NCBI GenBank assembly: GCA_947561395.2
Contig: OX387182.1
Span: forward strand, 1,002,001-1,066,000
DNA from: Buxus sempervirens
Taxonomy: Eukaryota; Streptophyta; Magnoliopsida; Buxales; Buxaceae
Length of the DNA: 64,000 nt
Direction: 5' to 3'
The notes beneath the pieces were generated by a model, which worked only from the letters and a program-made list of their open reading frames with translations, was not told the DNA's origin and ran no database searches. Shown here in pieces: positions 34,424 through 45,503 of this stretch (within the stretch, counting starts at the first letter, position 1; every line of letters begins with the position of its first letter). The position numbers and the translations under genes were made by a program.

Positions 34424-35974
34424 TCAGTGATCACCAACCTGGTGCGATGTAATCGTTAAGCTGAACATTGATCGAATTTCAGTTGGAATTTGGCCAGAAA
34501 GTTGATTTCCTGATAAATTGAGAGTGCTTAGAATCTTCAGACTTGCAATCTCTTTTGGTATTTGTCCGTGAAGATTATTCCGACTGAAATCTACCAGAGT
34601 AAGAGACGAACAGCGAGAAATAGTTCTCGGAATGTCTCCGGTGATGTTGTTGGCGCTAATATTAATACTTGACAGGTTCTTCAAATCAAATATTTCCGGA
34701 GGAATTTCGCCGTAAAATTGATTCGACTCCAGAGACAGAGTCTGTAGACTAGCTAACCTTCCAATTGTTGCAGGGATTCTACCAGTAATCCTATTATTAG
34801 ACAGTCTCAGTAGTCCGAGATGATTCCCGGATATTTCCGCCGGAAGTTCGCCGGTGAGGTAGTTGTCGTTGAACTCGAGTATGGTTGCGGAAGGCAAGTT
34901 AAAAAGCCCTGGGGGAATTGTTCCATTAAGGAAATTCTTCGTTATACGTACCTTCGCCAACGATTTACACGCACCGAGTTCTTCCGGAATCGTTCCTATG
35001 AAATAGTTGTTCATCAAGATCAACGTCTCCAATCTTCCCCCGGAGCACGGATCAGGAGGTATTGTCCCAGTAAGATGATTAAAAGAGACATCAAGAATCT
35101 TTAGCCTACCGTTTCGGCCAAAATTATCCGGAAGTTCTAGCGTGAAGTTATTTTCCCACACTTGCAAGACCTCCAGATTCGGAAGAACGATAATGAACGC
35201 TGGGATGCTTCCGTGGAGATGGTTGCGAAACAGATGAAGTAGTTCCAGAGCCTTCAGGGCAGAGAAACTCTCCGGTATCTCGCCTGTTAGTTCATTATTC
35301 GAGAGATCAAGAGATTTCAGACCGCCTAGACCAGAGAGCTCCGTCGGTATCTGACCTGAGAGCCGGTTAAATTGCAGAAACAAGGTTTGTAGCATCTTTA
35401 AACCGCCTAAACTACCAGGTATCATGCCGGAGAGATTACAGTTTGCCGATGAGGCATACATGTGAACAAGTGTATTTTGCAAGAACAGATCTGATTGAAA
35501 CCCAAGTTTCTCAATTAACCCATGAATGATTCTACCCATCGAGAGATCCGATAAAATAGAACAAGCTTTGAGAACGAATGATAACGTGAAGGTATTGGGA
35601 AGGACATTATACTGACGCAACCGGTAAAAGAGATGAATGGCGTCAACCTGCGAATCTCCTTCGGCAAAGTCCCTCAGGCAAGAATTCCATGCAATAATCT
35701 CAGGCTTTTCGAGATGGTAAAAGATTTGTCGAGCATAATCGAAGCTTGGGGAAAAAGCGCAGACAAACCCAACACGAGAGGGAGGAAGAATCGAGAGCGA
35801 GTTGTTGGTTTTGATTATGTAAGAATGGATTTGTTTGAGCTCGAAAGGGGAGTTGAATTTGTACAACAAATCAGTGGCGAGCTTCTCCGTCCAGAGAGGA
35901 ACAGAGTTTCTGCTCTGGGTTTGGTTGGGTTTTGGCGATGGATAAAGGTGGAGGGAAGATAGGGAACAAATCAT
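34424..35974 (-). CDS. Chimeric PPR-LRR reading frame inside the Pack-MULE
   Basis: 516 aa, open from ATG to stop with no intron needed. Residues 1 to ~176 are the N-terminus of a PLS-type PPR protein ([66 protein letters not shown]). From ~179 to ~506 come about 13-14 plant LRRs closely matching the CLAVATA1 receptor-kinase ectodomain ([55 protein letters not shown]). About nine unrelated residues end it. No kinase, no transmembrane segment and no classical signal peptide are seen; the PPR part may carry an organelle-targeting N-terminus. The ~190 bp before the ATG could be the captured PPR promoter. Whether it is expressed is unknown; it may be a transduplicated pseudogene that happens to be open. 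Confidence 0.6.
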   Translation of the reverse strand: MICSLSSLHLYPSPKPNQTQSRNSVPLWTEKLATDLLYKFNSPFELKQIHSYIIKTNNSLSILPPSRVGFVCAFSPSFDYARQIFYHLEKPEIIAWNSCLRDFAEGDSQVDAIHLFYRLRQYNVLPNTFTLSFVLKACSILSDLSMGRIIHGLIEKLGFQSDLFLQNTLVHMYASSANCNLSGMIPGSLGGLKMLQTLFLQFNRLSGQIPTELSGLGGLKSLDLSNNELTGEIPESFSALKALELLHLFRNHLHGSIPAFIIVLPNLEVLQVWENNFTLELPDNFGRNGRLKILDVSFNHLTGTIPPDPCSGGRLETLILMNNYFIGTIPEELGACKSLAKVRITKNFLNGTIPPGLFNLPSATILEFNDNYLTGELPAEISGNHLGLLRLSNNRITGRIPATIGRLASLQTLSLESNQFYGEIPPEIFDLKNLSSINISANNITGDIPRTISRCSSLTLVDFSRNNLHGQIPKEIASLKILSTLNLSGNQLSGQIPTEIRSMFSLTITSHQVGDH

Positions 35975-36522
35975 TTGTGAACGTTCTGTTGAATCTTCAG
36001 AAAAAAAAAATCGAATTTATAATGGTAACACAGAAAGAAGGACATCAGTTTGATCTTCGCCTAATCTGGTTTTTGACAAGAAGTTCTTTGCGCTATTGCT
36101 GACTGGCCATGGTTTGATATTGCATGTTTTTTCTAAAACTAGGTTTACGACCCCGGTTCAAACCACGGTTCAATAAAAACCGGGTTTAATGGAAGTCAAG
36201 TGACGCCGTTAGCACAAAATTGACGGCAGGGGGTGTATGTGCGCAATGCGCGAACGTCAGGGGGTGTTAGTGATCACTTCCAAACCTTAGGGGGTCTGAC
36301 TGTAATAGTCAGAAACCTCAGGGGGTGTCCCTGCAAATTTCCCTTATTATAAAGCCCGAACCTATGGATATATCAGATATAAGGTATCGTATGGGAATAT
36401 TGACGAAAAGGACTGTCAGGTCGTCTGTAAAATTCAAAATTTAAAATATGCCGCACAGACGAGGGGTATTATTGCAATTTGACTGGAACTCAAGTTCCTC
36501 TATGGTAAATACGTATAACTCC

Positions 36523-36529
36523 TATAAAA
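36523..36529 (+). promoter_or_regulatory. TATA box of the LIN37-like fragment, unit 1
   Basis: TATAAAA 90 bp upstream of the ATG at 36613, kept in the same place in unit 2 (46919). It would drive transcripts rightwards towards synthetase copy 2. Confidence 0.65.
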
Positions 36530-36612
36530 TGCCGTCCTTTTTTAAGTTGAGGGGAAGGCAATCTACGATTTGAAAGAAAAAGAAAAAGAAGAGAAAAACC
36601 AAATCCCCCGCC

Positions 36613-37193
36613 ATGGCGACAAGCTCTTCCTCCCCTTCCGCAGAACCTCCAAACAACCGTCCCTTCCCAAATCCGCCACCCAAAGATCTAAGACCTTTAA
36701 ACTCAATATCATCGCCACCCGCTGCCACCACCTCCGCCTCCGCTCCGCCCCCGCCGTAGCACCTCCTTCGACGTCTTCACCTCCAACTGTCCACCCAGCT
36801 CAGTCTCTCCCCCTTGGCGCGGGCAAAATCTCGAACCCTAATCCCCCTCAAATGCCCGGTGTCCACGACCCATCAGCCGTTCTTCCGCAGGGGTTTATTT
36901 ACCCTGTTGCCTCCTCTGGTCGGGGATTTGTTCCCAGAGGGTTTCGACCTCAATCCGCTGAACAATCGGTGACCGTTGCGAATCCGGCTGGGTTACATCC
37001 TCGATCCGTTCTGGCATTTCCGAACCAGGTTCGACCTTTTGGGTTCTATTATTCTGATCCCCAGGCCCAGACGGTTCACTCAATGAGGCCGCCGCCGCCG
37101 CCGAATATGCAACACATGCATCTTGGATCACGGCAGGTAAGCGGCACTGTCTCAGGCCAAATGGCGAGCATTCCTGTTGCCTCTCATCCAAAG
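36613..37193 (+). pseudogene. LIN37-like proline-rich gene, exon-1 fragment (unit 1)
   Basis: Only the first exon and ~1.2 kb of intron 1 are present, because the duplication breakpoint at 38400 cuts the intron. The N-terminus SSSPSAEPPNNRPFPNPPPK and the later QGFIYPVASSGRGF, TVANPAGLHPRSVLAFPNQV and IPVASHPK segments match unit 2. The first part (from ATG 36613) hits a TAG in the proline/alanine-coding GC tract near 36756, and the downstream part lies in another frame. That frame is open from an ATG at 36570. A good donor (AAG/GTTCG) remains at the exon end. See the unit 2 gene for the family. Confidence 0.75.
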
Positions 37194-38319
37194 GTTCGTT
37201 TATCTTTTTCCTTACATGTGTATTCATGTATATCTTCTTGATGTTATCTTGGATGATGGGGTAATCTTTATTTTTAATTTAGATGCTTTGATGTGTTTTT
37301 AATGTTTAGTTCCAGCGTCTGATTGCTGATATAATGTCTGCGTTACATTGACAAAACGTTGTAAAAAATTAAGATTCTTGCTTTGTGTTATAGTTATTAT
37401 AGTCATAGATCTCATTAAGCTGTGTGCCAAATGTATGATGGTGAAAGTAAAACATACCTTTTGTCTCCATGGAAGGTTAAAGAATTAGTACAATATGGTT
37501 TTAATCTCAGAATGTCTGGAGACATATGCGCTAGTTTATAATTTCACTTACCTGTCCGTCTGCAGTGAAATATGTTGATTGTAACAGAGAATTACGGTAG
37601 GTCAAGACCTCCTTTCTGGGTTCACCACACACCTCTACCCCTTCCCCACACCCCCACCCACTCACCACCGACACACACACACACACAATCCACCATGTGT
37701 GACAAAAAGCAGCTCTGAGTGACCATGAAATAACACAAATTGATGCTAAGTAATTCTTTTGGATTTCGTCATACACTCATCTCAAAATATAAGATTTGCA
37801 CATTTATTTTCAACTTGGTCTTGACTATTATATTTTTCTGCTTTCATGTTTTTCACTTGAATACCACAGTACAGTTGTTGCTTTTGGTCAAAATTAACAA
37901 AACACATCAAGATTTGAGAAACTAACTAAGTATTGTAGTTGTCAACTGAGCTGGCTGCTACTTATCGCCACTTGCATGACTTAATAATCATGACTGAGGA
38001 TTTAGCAGGTGATGATAATGAATGAAACTAGTGGTAACTCTATGCTCCTTCATTTGTGTAAGACTAGTGCATATGTAATGTTCATATGCTGTTACAAGAC
38101 CTAATTTAATCCATGTAATTACCGCTAAATATTTCTCCAAATTATTAATTATGCAGTGAATCAGTGTTGACCTTGCATATTTATGTCAAAGAATATGTTT
38201 CTTGGCAAGGGTCCCTAGATACCAATGCTTTTCAAAAAATGTTAGTCACCAGAACTTGAAGCAAGAGTTAGGGATATAAAATCACCGAATACCCTTAAAC
38301 TGAGAGCTCTTTGAGAGGA

Positions 38320-38326
38320 TATATAA
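38320..38326 (+). promoter_or_regulatory. TATA-like site upstream of synthetase copy 2
   Basis: TATATAA lies ~130 bp before the ATG at 38455, in DNA that comes from intron 1 of the LIN37-like gene. The same text sits at the end of unit 2, where it is plain intron. It could serve as an accidental promoter for synthetase copy 2. Inference only. Confidence 0.3.
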
Positions 38327-38400
38327 TTTATATATTTATAATACGTGGATACAAGCATATACACACATACACATCAACAATAGAGAGAATAAAATATTAC

Positions 38401-38403
38401 ACA
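38401..38403. other. Junction of the tandem duplication
   Basis: Unit 1 ends with AAAATATTAC at 38400 and unit 2 starts with TCACGAAGTC at 38404. The three bases ACA between them match neither parent at that point. Little or no microhomology is seen, which fits end-joining rather than recombination between repeats. Confidence 0.85.
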
Positions 38404-38454
38404 TCACGAAGTCACAATTCCAAAAAACTAGATAACCCAAGATTGCGTCTGGAG

Positions 38455-41400
38455 ATGAGTACATCAAGGACACTGAGGAAATTGCAGGTCGTTTCTCCGG
38501 TTCCTGCAGATATCGATATTGCCAACTCTGTTGAACCTTTTCACATCTCAGATATTGCAAATGAGCTCAATCTCAGCTCTCAACACTACGATATCTGTGG
38601 AAAGTACAAGGCAAAGGTTTATTACTGATCCCCAGTTCGTCTATTCTCCATTTGTCTCGTTATATTTGGCTTTAGTGGAAGTTTGAATGATTTGGGTATC
38701 AATTTCTATTAGGTTCTTTTATCTGTGATTGATGAGCTTGAAGGGTCAAGGGATGGATTCTATGTTGTGGTTGGAGGGATCACTCCCACCCCTCTTGGAG
38801 AAGGCAAGTCTACTACAACAGTTGGTCTCTGTCAAGCTCTTGGAGCTTTTCTTGATAAAAAGGTAGTCTTCACTCTTGTTTTCCATTTGTAAGTACTGAC
38901 TTGTATTCCTCTTCCCTCCTTTTTGGAATACACGTATAAAAGGACTATGTTTTCTTGTCCAAGGGAGATCTACGAGTACGCTCACTCAATGGTTTAATAG
39001 TTATCAGTCCAAAAGTGAGTTTCAGTTCCGAGCCAACGAGAATTCTCAATTAGAAGCGCAGACCAAAGCTTTGAAGAATTTTGAGAAGGCCACAGTTTGA
39101 GATATTTGTTTTTGCCAAAGACTGTTTGAATTGAGCAGTTTCCAGCCCATCTTCATCTTGAAAGCTTTAGATACATCTTGAAAAGTTCTAACGTAAAGAC
39201 CCCCTTCTGTTTTTGGAGAAGATATTTGTTTGTGTTTGGAAATCCTGGGTATTTTTTTGATATTTTGCTTCATGAGCCTTTAAGTGTAGTTTTAAATGAC
39301 AGGATAAGAAAATCCAGATCAAGCCCTTCTCATTTTTTTTCTTCTTCAATTCCCTGTATTTTAAGTGAAGTTTATGAGATTCAGGTTGGGCGCCAGATAG
39401 AAGAGATGACTCTGTAGAAATCTGGAAGTAATGACATAGAACATCAAGAACGGAGAAAAGGAAGTTGTGGCAGACAGTTTAAGGTTTTTCAGTTTCGTTA
39501 CTAATCTGATTATGGTTAATTTTAATTCTGACTGACATATGAGTTTGAGATAAATCAGTACTTCTGGAAACTCACTTAGATGATTAATTTTGTGTTCTTG
39601 TTTACTTACTCTGGGGAAGACAGGTTGTGCTCATAACTTGGAACTTGCATCCTCTGGGCACACTTGATTGTATGGAACTCTTGATGTTTTCTCGAAATGA
39701 TTTTGTGCCAAATATGAGTAATGGTGATTGTAAAAATATTTTATGTTTTTTTCCTTAATGATAAAGGTTTTTGCTACCCAATTATACTTGTCAGCACTAG
39801 AGATTTGTAACAGCTTGGAACAGAGCATGTCATTCAGCCTTTCTGGCTATTATATTATAATACTGACAGTTACATTTCAGTTTTATACCTAAAACATTTC
39901 CTGAGAGATAATAGACTTTGTGGTCTGCTCTACATGTGCCAAAGCTTGACAGTAGATGAACAGTAGTACAGGATAGTAATGGCAGAAATAATACTAGTTC
40001 ATGTGAATGTGGTGGAAAAATTATTTGGAATCACATTCTGTTCCAATAAATATGAAGGTCTTATAAATCATATTGCCTGCATTATTCTTTTGCTTTCTCT
40101 GAATTTCAGTGAGTACAGACGTTCATTTAATTCTTCATTAGATGATAAATGGGTAGTTTTGCTAGAAGAAGTTGATTTCTGCTAATCTTGACCTTTGAAA
40201 ATTTGATGCTGCACTGCTAGTTGACTAGGAAAACGTAGTTGAAACCTTGTTATTTGCAGCTACTTGCTATTGTGTGATGTAAGCTCAATGCCCACGTTAA
40301 AAATATTGTATCCCTCATCTGAGTTTGCCTGGGAAGGTTTTGGCACTATTAATTTTTCTCTTCTTTGAATTTGGAATTAATGTCTAATAATGTAGGAAAT
40401 TGACGTGGTATAAAATTGAAGATAACTGAATATAATGGTGAATCATGTTGCTCTTCAAAAATTTAGTGCTATTATTTGCTGCTACTGCTGTAGTGAGATG
40501 TAAGCTTAGTGCTCAGGTTATGAAACTCGTCTCACCTCGAATGAGTTTGCCTAGGAGGGCTTTGGTCCTATTATTTTTCCCTTCTTAATGTTCAGAACTA
40601 ATTCTTAGCAATCAAGGAAATTCACGTGGTTTTAAAATTGAAAATGAACAAAAATCATGGCTAATCCTGTTGCTCTCTCATATTGAGATTCATGATGGTT
40701 TCATATGTTTCTTAAGCCCCTTGCCTTGTAATGTTCTATCAGCACCTAATAGGAGAATAGCACGAATACCTTCAACATTGCTGGCTTACTCATCCAGAAG
40801 ATTTACAGATCACCTGGTAGCCCTACTTATAGTTAAAACAAATTGCAAAAATTCCATGAGCCCACTATTCTAACTGCAAATAGAATGAACCTCCAGCCCT
40901 ATAGAAAAACTGTTGAAAAAAAAATATATGGAAGGAAAAAGAAAACAAAGAGAAGCTTCAGCACTTTAACAAAGTCTTGTTTTCGTATTCAATAATTTAT
41001 CTCCTGTAGAATTACTTAATTGGACATTTTTCCAATTATATGCTGGTTGTGGGGGAAATATTGTGCAGAGAGGCTGCTCCATGGCTTTTTTGCAAATGGA
41101 ACTAGAATCTTTTCTTGTTCCTTCTTGAAATGTTGCCCACTGTGTTTTTTCTTTGTCAAAGATTGAATTCACTTTTGAAATGAGACCTCTTAGTACATTG
41201 TTCTATTTTATTTTTGGAAACTTTAACATTTGACATTTCCCTTTTCTTTCCTAATCAATAATAGCAATTCATTTAATGAAACGTCAACGATAAGTAGAAA
41301 TAACTTAAATGCAACTTTGTCCCAAACCCAAGGGACACACTTGCTGTATTGCATTGGGCAATAGGTGTCATCTTTCCCTGGTTGAAGGAAGAATGCTTTT

Positions 41401-44262
41401 AGATTACAACTAATCCTTTCACCATTGGATAACCTTACATTCTTTGCATCGAAGTGAAACTGATTTACGATAGTTTCTTAGATTTGGTTTGACATGTTGC
41501 AGCCACCATTTATTTTGTATCCACTTGTGCTAGGTTGTCACCTGCCTCCGTCAACCATCTCAAGGACCAACCTTTGGAATCAAAGGGGGTGCAGCAGGTG
41601 GTGGTTACAGTCAAGTCATTCCAATGGATGAGTTCAATTTGCATCTTACAGGAGATATCCATGCTATCACTGCTGCTAATAACCTCCTAGCCGCTGCTAT
41701 TGATGCGCGAATATTCCATGAGGCAACACAGTCGGATAAGGCTCTGTTGAACAGGTTATGCCCTCCTATCAAAGAGGGCAAGCGGAGCTTTGCTAACATC
41801 ATGTTTAGGCGACTCAACAAGCTTGACATCTCCAAGACCAATCCTGATGAGCTTACTCTGAAAGAAATCAAGAAATTTGTTAGGCTTGACATAGACCCAG
41901 ATTCTATCACCTGGAGAAGGGTTATGGATCTCAATGACCGCTTCCTGAGGAAGATTACTGTTGGCCAGGGTCCCGAAGAAAAAGGGATGCTGAGAGAAAC
42001 GGGTTTTGACATATCAGTTGCCAGTGAGATCATGGCAGTGTTGGCGCTCACGACTTCTCTGACTGATATGAGAGAGAGGCTCGGAAAAATGGTGATAGGA
42101 AACAGCAAGGCTGGTGACCCAATTACAGCTGATGATCTTGGTGTTGGTGGTGCCTTGACTGTGCTAATGAAGGATGCCATCAACCCTACACTTATGCAGA
42201 CTCTTGAGGGAACCCCTGTTCTTGTTCATGCTGGGCCATTTGCTAATATTGCTCATGGGAATTCTTCCATTGTTGCTGATAAGATTGCCCTGAAGCTGGT
42301 GGGACCAGGAGGATTTGTGGTCACTGAAGCAGGTTTTGGTGCTGATATTGGTACTGAGAAGTTCATGAATATAAAATGCCGATACAGTCAATTAACTCCT
42401 CAGTGTGCTGTACTTGTGGCAACAATAAGGGCCCTGAAAATGCACGGTGGGGGGCCGGAGGTGATTGCTGGTAAGCCTCTTGACCATGCTTACTTGACTG
42501 AGAATGTGGCTTTAGTGGAAGCTGGCTGTGTCAATCTGGCTAGGCATATAACCAACACAAAAGCATATGGGGTGAATGTTGTGGTTGCTGTGAACATGTT
42601 CTCAACTGACTCTGAGGCAGAGCTAAATGCAGTGAGGAATGCAGCATTGTCTGCTGGTGCATTTGATGCCGTTATCTGTTCTCATCATGCACATGGTGGA
42701 AGGGGAGCGGTTAGTATCAACTTCCATTTTAAAATTTTGGCATTATTTATCTATCATTTTTCTGGTGGACATTATTCCCTCCCATATACAAAAGCACATA
42801 GACAGGTTGGGAAAAAGACGAGAATTTAGGAGAGCAATTGCAATACCCTGTACCCTGTAGTGCCAAACATTTACTTGCATTGAAGTTATTTTTCCTAGAG
42901 AACAAATTATAAGTGGGTTGTTAAGATTAAAACCAAGACAGTCCTATAAGTGGGTTGTTAAGATTAAAACCAAGACAGTCCGAGACAGATGCTTGTCAAA
43001 TCTATACATGCTACCTAAGTAGGAAAAGATCATTCTGTTGGCAGAATCTGATCTTGTTTCCATGTGAAGCTTGAGTTTCTGCCAAATGGAGGTGAACTTG
43101 CAGTTCCTTATTATTGATAAGATGGATAAATCTCTAATAGGTCCACACAGCCAACCCTATATCCACGTAAGCCCCTGCTCCAAGTGGGTAGGGGTTCAAT
43201 AGAGAATACATGCACCAGATTGGTGTAATAGAATCAGATGCTAAGAATATAAACTACGAGAACAGGTTTATATTGTGTTCACCTTGCTAGCCTAACTGGT
43301 CCCCCACAATTACTACCACAATGAAGAAAATTTTCCAACATTCATGTTTAACAATGTTCTGCATAGGTTTAGACTCTGGAGTTCTTTTGCCTTGTTTAGC
43401 TACCAAAAGCATCATAGGTTATAGAACATTCTCATTGAATGGATCTCAGTGTTTGTTTTCAATTGAGAGTTATGGAAAGTTTGTTAATTCAATGTCCATG
43501 CTTTTCATGGAATCCAAAAGGCAAGGCTTACTACTTGTAATACTATACAAGCACTCGCTTATCATATGCTTTGTCTAAATCAATAAAAACCATATGCATT
43601 CACCTGAGAAGTCAGACGAAGATGGTGAATGATGTTGAAGAGTGCAATAGAATGAATCTTTACCTGCAGCTTAGGTTTGACATATTTTTAAAGGCCCTGG
43701 TTAGCTTAACTTTTTTGGCTAACTGTACAAAGTAACCCAACTCTTCAGGTTGACCTTGGTATTGCAGTTCAAAGAGCATGTGAGAACGTGACACAGCCAT
43801 TGAAATTTTTGTATCCACTAGAATTCAGCATCAAAGAGAAAATAGAGGCAATTGCAAGATCATATGGTGCGAGTGGTGTTGAATACTCAGAGCAGGTAAT
43901 GTTTTCCACTGCTTTGACAATTCGTTCTCCTTTATGTTATTGGTCATATGCTATCATGTTCAATGGTTTCCCATTTCGGCATGTAGGCTGAAAAACAGAT
44001 TGAGATGTATACCAGGCAAGGATTTTCTAATCTGCCAATCTGCATGGCAAAAACTCAGTATTCATTCTCACACATCCCCTCAGTGAAAGGAGCCCCAGTT
44101 GGATTCATCTTACCAATCAGGGATGTTAGGGCCTGCATCGGAGCTGGATTCATTTATCCGTTAGTTGGGACGATGGGTACAATGCCTGGGCTTCCAACAA
44201 GGCCTTGTTTCTTCGACATTGACGTTGACACTGCGACCGGAAAAGTTCTTGGTCTTTCTTAG
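38455..44262 (+). CDS. THFS: 10-Formyltetrahydrofolate synthetase, copy 2 (native promoter lost)
   Basis: Same reaction as copy 1. Exons 38455-38616, 38713-38862, 41534-42709, 43749-43895 and 43987-44262 have the same lengths and phase, so 636 aa with P-loop GEGKST and all family motifs intact. I count about 17 amino-acid differences from copy 1. At most positions where the family residue is known to me, copy 2 carries the departure (DLYGKYK to DICGKYK, LTPKE to LTLKE, PSEKG to PSVKG, RASIGA to RACIGA, GTMSTM to GTMGTM). In exon 5 I count 7 nucleotide differences in 276, of which 4 change the protein. Only 51 bp of native 5' DNA were copied; upstream is now LIN37-like intron sequence. The gene may be weakly expressed, driven by a new promoter, or on the way to decay. 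Confidence 0.93.
38996..39232 (-). mobile_element. LINE (L1-type) fragment in synthetase intron 2, unit 2 only
   Basis: On the minus strand: [20 protein letters not shown] and [13 protein letters not shown], the plant L1 segment just after the reverse transcriptase. Unit 1 lacks it, with five different bases at the site. It could be an insertion in unit 2 or a loss in unit 1. Confidence 0.7.
40190..40680 (+). repeat. Old ~223-bp tandem repeat in synthetase intron 2
   Basis: Two diverged copies: TTATTTGCAGCTACTTGCTA near 40249 and TTATTTGCTGCTACTGCTGT near 40472, ending with TTGCTCTTCA and TTGCTCTCTC respectively. Unit 1 joins GAGTTTGC of the first copy directly to the CTCTCTC end of the second, so unit 1 lost ~340 bp (the equivalent of 40327-40668) after the duplication. 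Confidence 0.75.
42857..43545 (+). repeat. Unclassified interspersed repeat, copy 3 (synthetase intron 4, unit 2)
   Basis: Counterpart of 29685-30325. It contains an extra ~39-bp tandem duplication (TATAAGTGGGTTGTTAAGAT occurs at 42909 and again at 42948) absent from unit 1. Confidence 0.75.
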
Positions 44263-44604
44263 CTACCATCTTTGCATGTTGATGATGGTCTGTATGGGGT
44301 TTGGTGATATGCTTTTGTTATTTAATTTCTCTTGCTGGCTTTTGGAGGGCTTTCTTTAGTTTGTCGAGAAACTGCGGAAGGCTGAATAATAGATATCCTC
44401 TGCCTCTTATGGTTCCTTGATTCGCATGCTCATCCTATCTTGTTTTCTTGTATTTGAAAAACAAAAAAAGGGAGAGGATTAGAATAAAGGATCTGTTTCT
44501 TGTTCATTGCATCATGATTGCAATAAAAAAGGGTTGAACATTAGCTTTGATCCTTTGGCATCGTGAACTTCCAATGACATAGTCTATACTATTGATAAAG
44601 GGAA

Positions 44605-44606
<2 letters not shown>

Positions 44607-44638
<32 letters not shown>
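44607..44638 (+). repeat. Homopolymer of 32 G
   Basis: An uninterrupted run of 32 G in the 3' flank of synthetase copy 2. The matching place in unit 1 (near 31452) has five G. Such tracts can form G-quadruplexes, are unstable, and are prone to sequencing error, so the exact length is uncertain. Confidence 0.9.
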
Positions 44639-45018
44639 CGTGGAATATTCTCCCAAGATTTTTGCCTCCTTTTTTTTTTTTTTTTCAAATATTGATTTCC
44701 ACAGCTAAAACAATCCCAAACTATAATCACCCCATTACTCTTTCAACATTCGAATTTAGACCCTCACTTATATGTGATGGTTAAGGGTGTAGATGTGCAG
44801 CATGCATGTGCCACCACTAGTCTATACTAAATAAAGCTTTCAGCTTGTAAAGGACTAAATAGAAGAGAAGAGAAGAAAGAAAGGCATTAAAATGTAGTTA
44901 CATGATTAAACACATATATGAGATGGAATAGACATGGGCTTAAGTTTGAACTTCCATTGAAAAAAAGGATTGTAACTTGGTGTAGGTCTCACCGAAGCAT
45001 GATCTTGATAGGGTAGAC

Positions 45019-45503
45019 TAGGGGTGCAACTTGGTTCGGTTCGGGTTGATGTCAATCTAAGACAAAATTGAAAATATATATAGTTAAACCGAACTGAACC
45101 AAACTGAATTGAAAACCGAAACTATTAAACCAAAAACTGAATCGAAAATATATAGAAAAACCGAAACCCAAACCGAACCAAACTACCTGAAAACTATTCG
45201 CTTCGGGTTAGACCAATATATTTTTGTCTCAAACAAGGGTTTTTTTGTAATATCCTTCCTTAAAGTTTAAAGATAAACTTTGAAAGTTTAACATATATTA
45301 TATTATATATATATATAACATATATTATATATTATAATATATATGTGAATTCGATTCGGTTCGGTTTGATTTAGGGAAATAATTCAACCCAAAACCGAAC
45401 TGACCTAGTTCGGTTTAAGGATTTTTGGACCGAAACCGAACCAAACCACTATAAAACTGAACCGAAGTCGGTTCGGTTTTAACCGGACCGAGTTGCGCCC
45501 CTA
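45019..45503. mobile_element. hAT-type MITE, unit 2 only
   Basis: 485 bp with ends TAGGGGTGCAACTTGGTTCGG and (inverted) TAGGGGCGCAACTCGGTCCGG, rich in CGGTT/AACCG words, with an AT-dinucleotide centre near 45300-45345. Flanking 8-mers GGGTAGAC (45011-45018) and TGGTAGAC (45504-45511) are a one-mismatch target duplication. Unit 1 has the uninterrupted site (CTGATAGGGTTGAAGTCTGC near 31847). No coding capacity. Confidence 0.9.

Larger units (their letters stand above)
33890..36343. mobile_element. Pack-MULE (Mutator-like element carrying host gene fragments), unit 1 only
   Basis: A 2,454-bp element with 178-bp terminal inverted repeats (33890-34067 and 36166-36343) that I find to differ at two positions. 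The ends read GGGAAATTTGCAGGGACACC, and a perfect 9-bp target duplication, TTATTATAA, flanks it at 33881-33889 and 36344-36352. Unit 2 has the empty site (TTTTTATTATAAAGC near 46740). There is no transposase. The interior holds captured PPR and CLAVATA1-like LRR sequence. Long inverted repeats plus a 9-bp duplication are the hallmark of MULEs. The right end lies 180 bp before the TATA box of the LIN37-like fragment. Confidence 0.95.
25314..38400 (+). repeat. Tandem segmental duplication, unit 1 (13.1 kb)
   Basis: Similarity to unit 2 (38404-48794) starts at TCACGAAGTCAC, 51 bp before the synthetase ATG, and ends with GAATAAAATATTAC in intron 1 of the LIN37-like gene. The unit contains the synthetase gene and a LIN37-like exon-1 fragment. 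Sequence found only here: ~580 bp in synthetase intron 2 (26610-27190), a TRIM, an hAT MITE and a Pack-MULE. Sequence found only in unit 2 totals ~1.4 kb. The balance is close to the observed 2.7-kb length difference. Confidence 0.95.

Noticed and set aside
36895-37227. Minus-strand frame opposite LIN37-like exon 1 (also 47238-47624)
   Set aside because: Antisense shadow of a GC-rich exon present in both units by duplication.
37630-37690. C-rich and (AC)n tract as a possible regulatory element
   Set aside because: Simple sequence in intron 1 of the LIN37-like gene, copied in unit 2 with a length change; no motif beyond low complexity.
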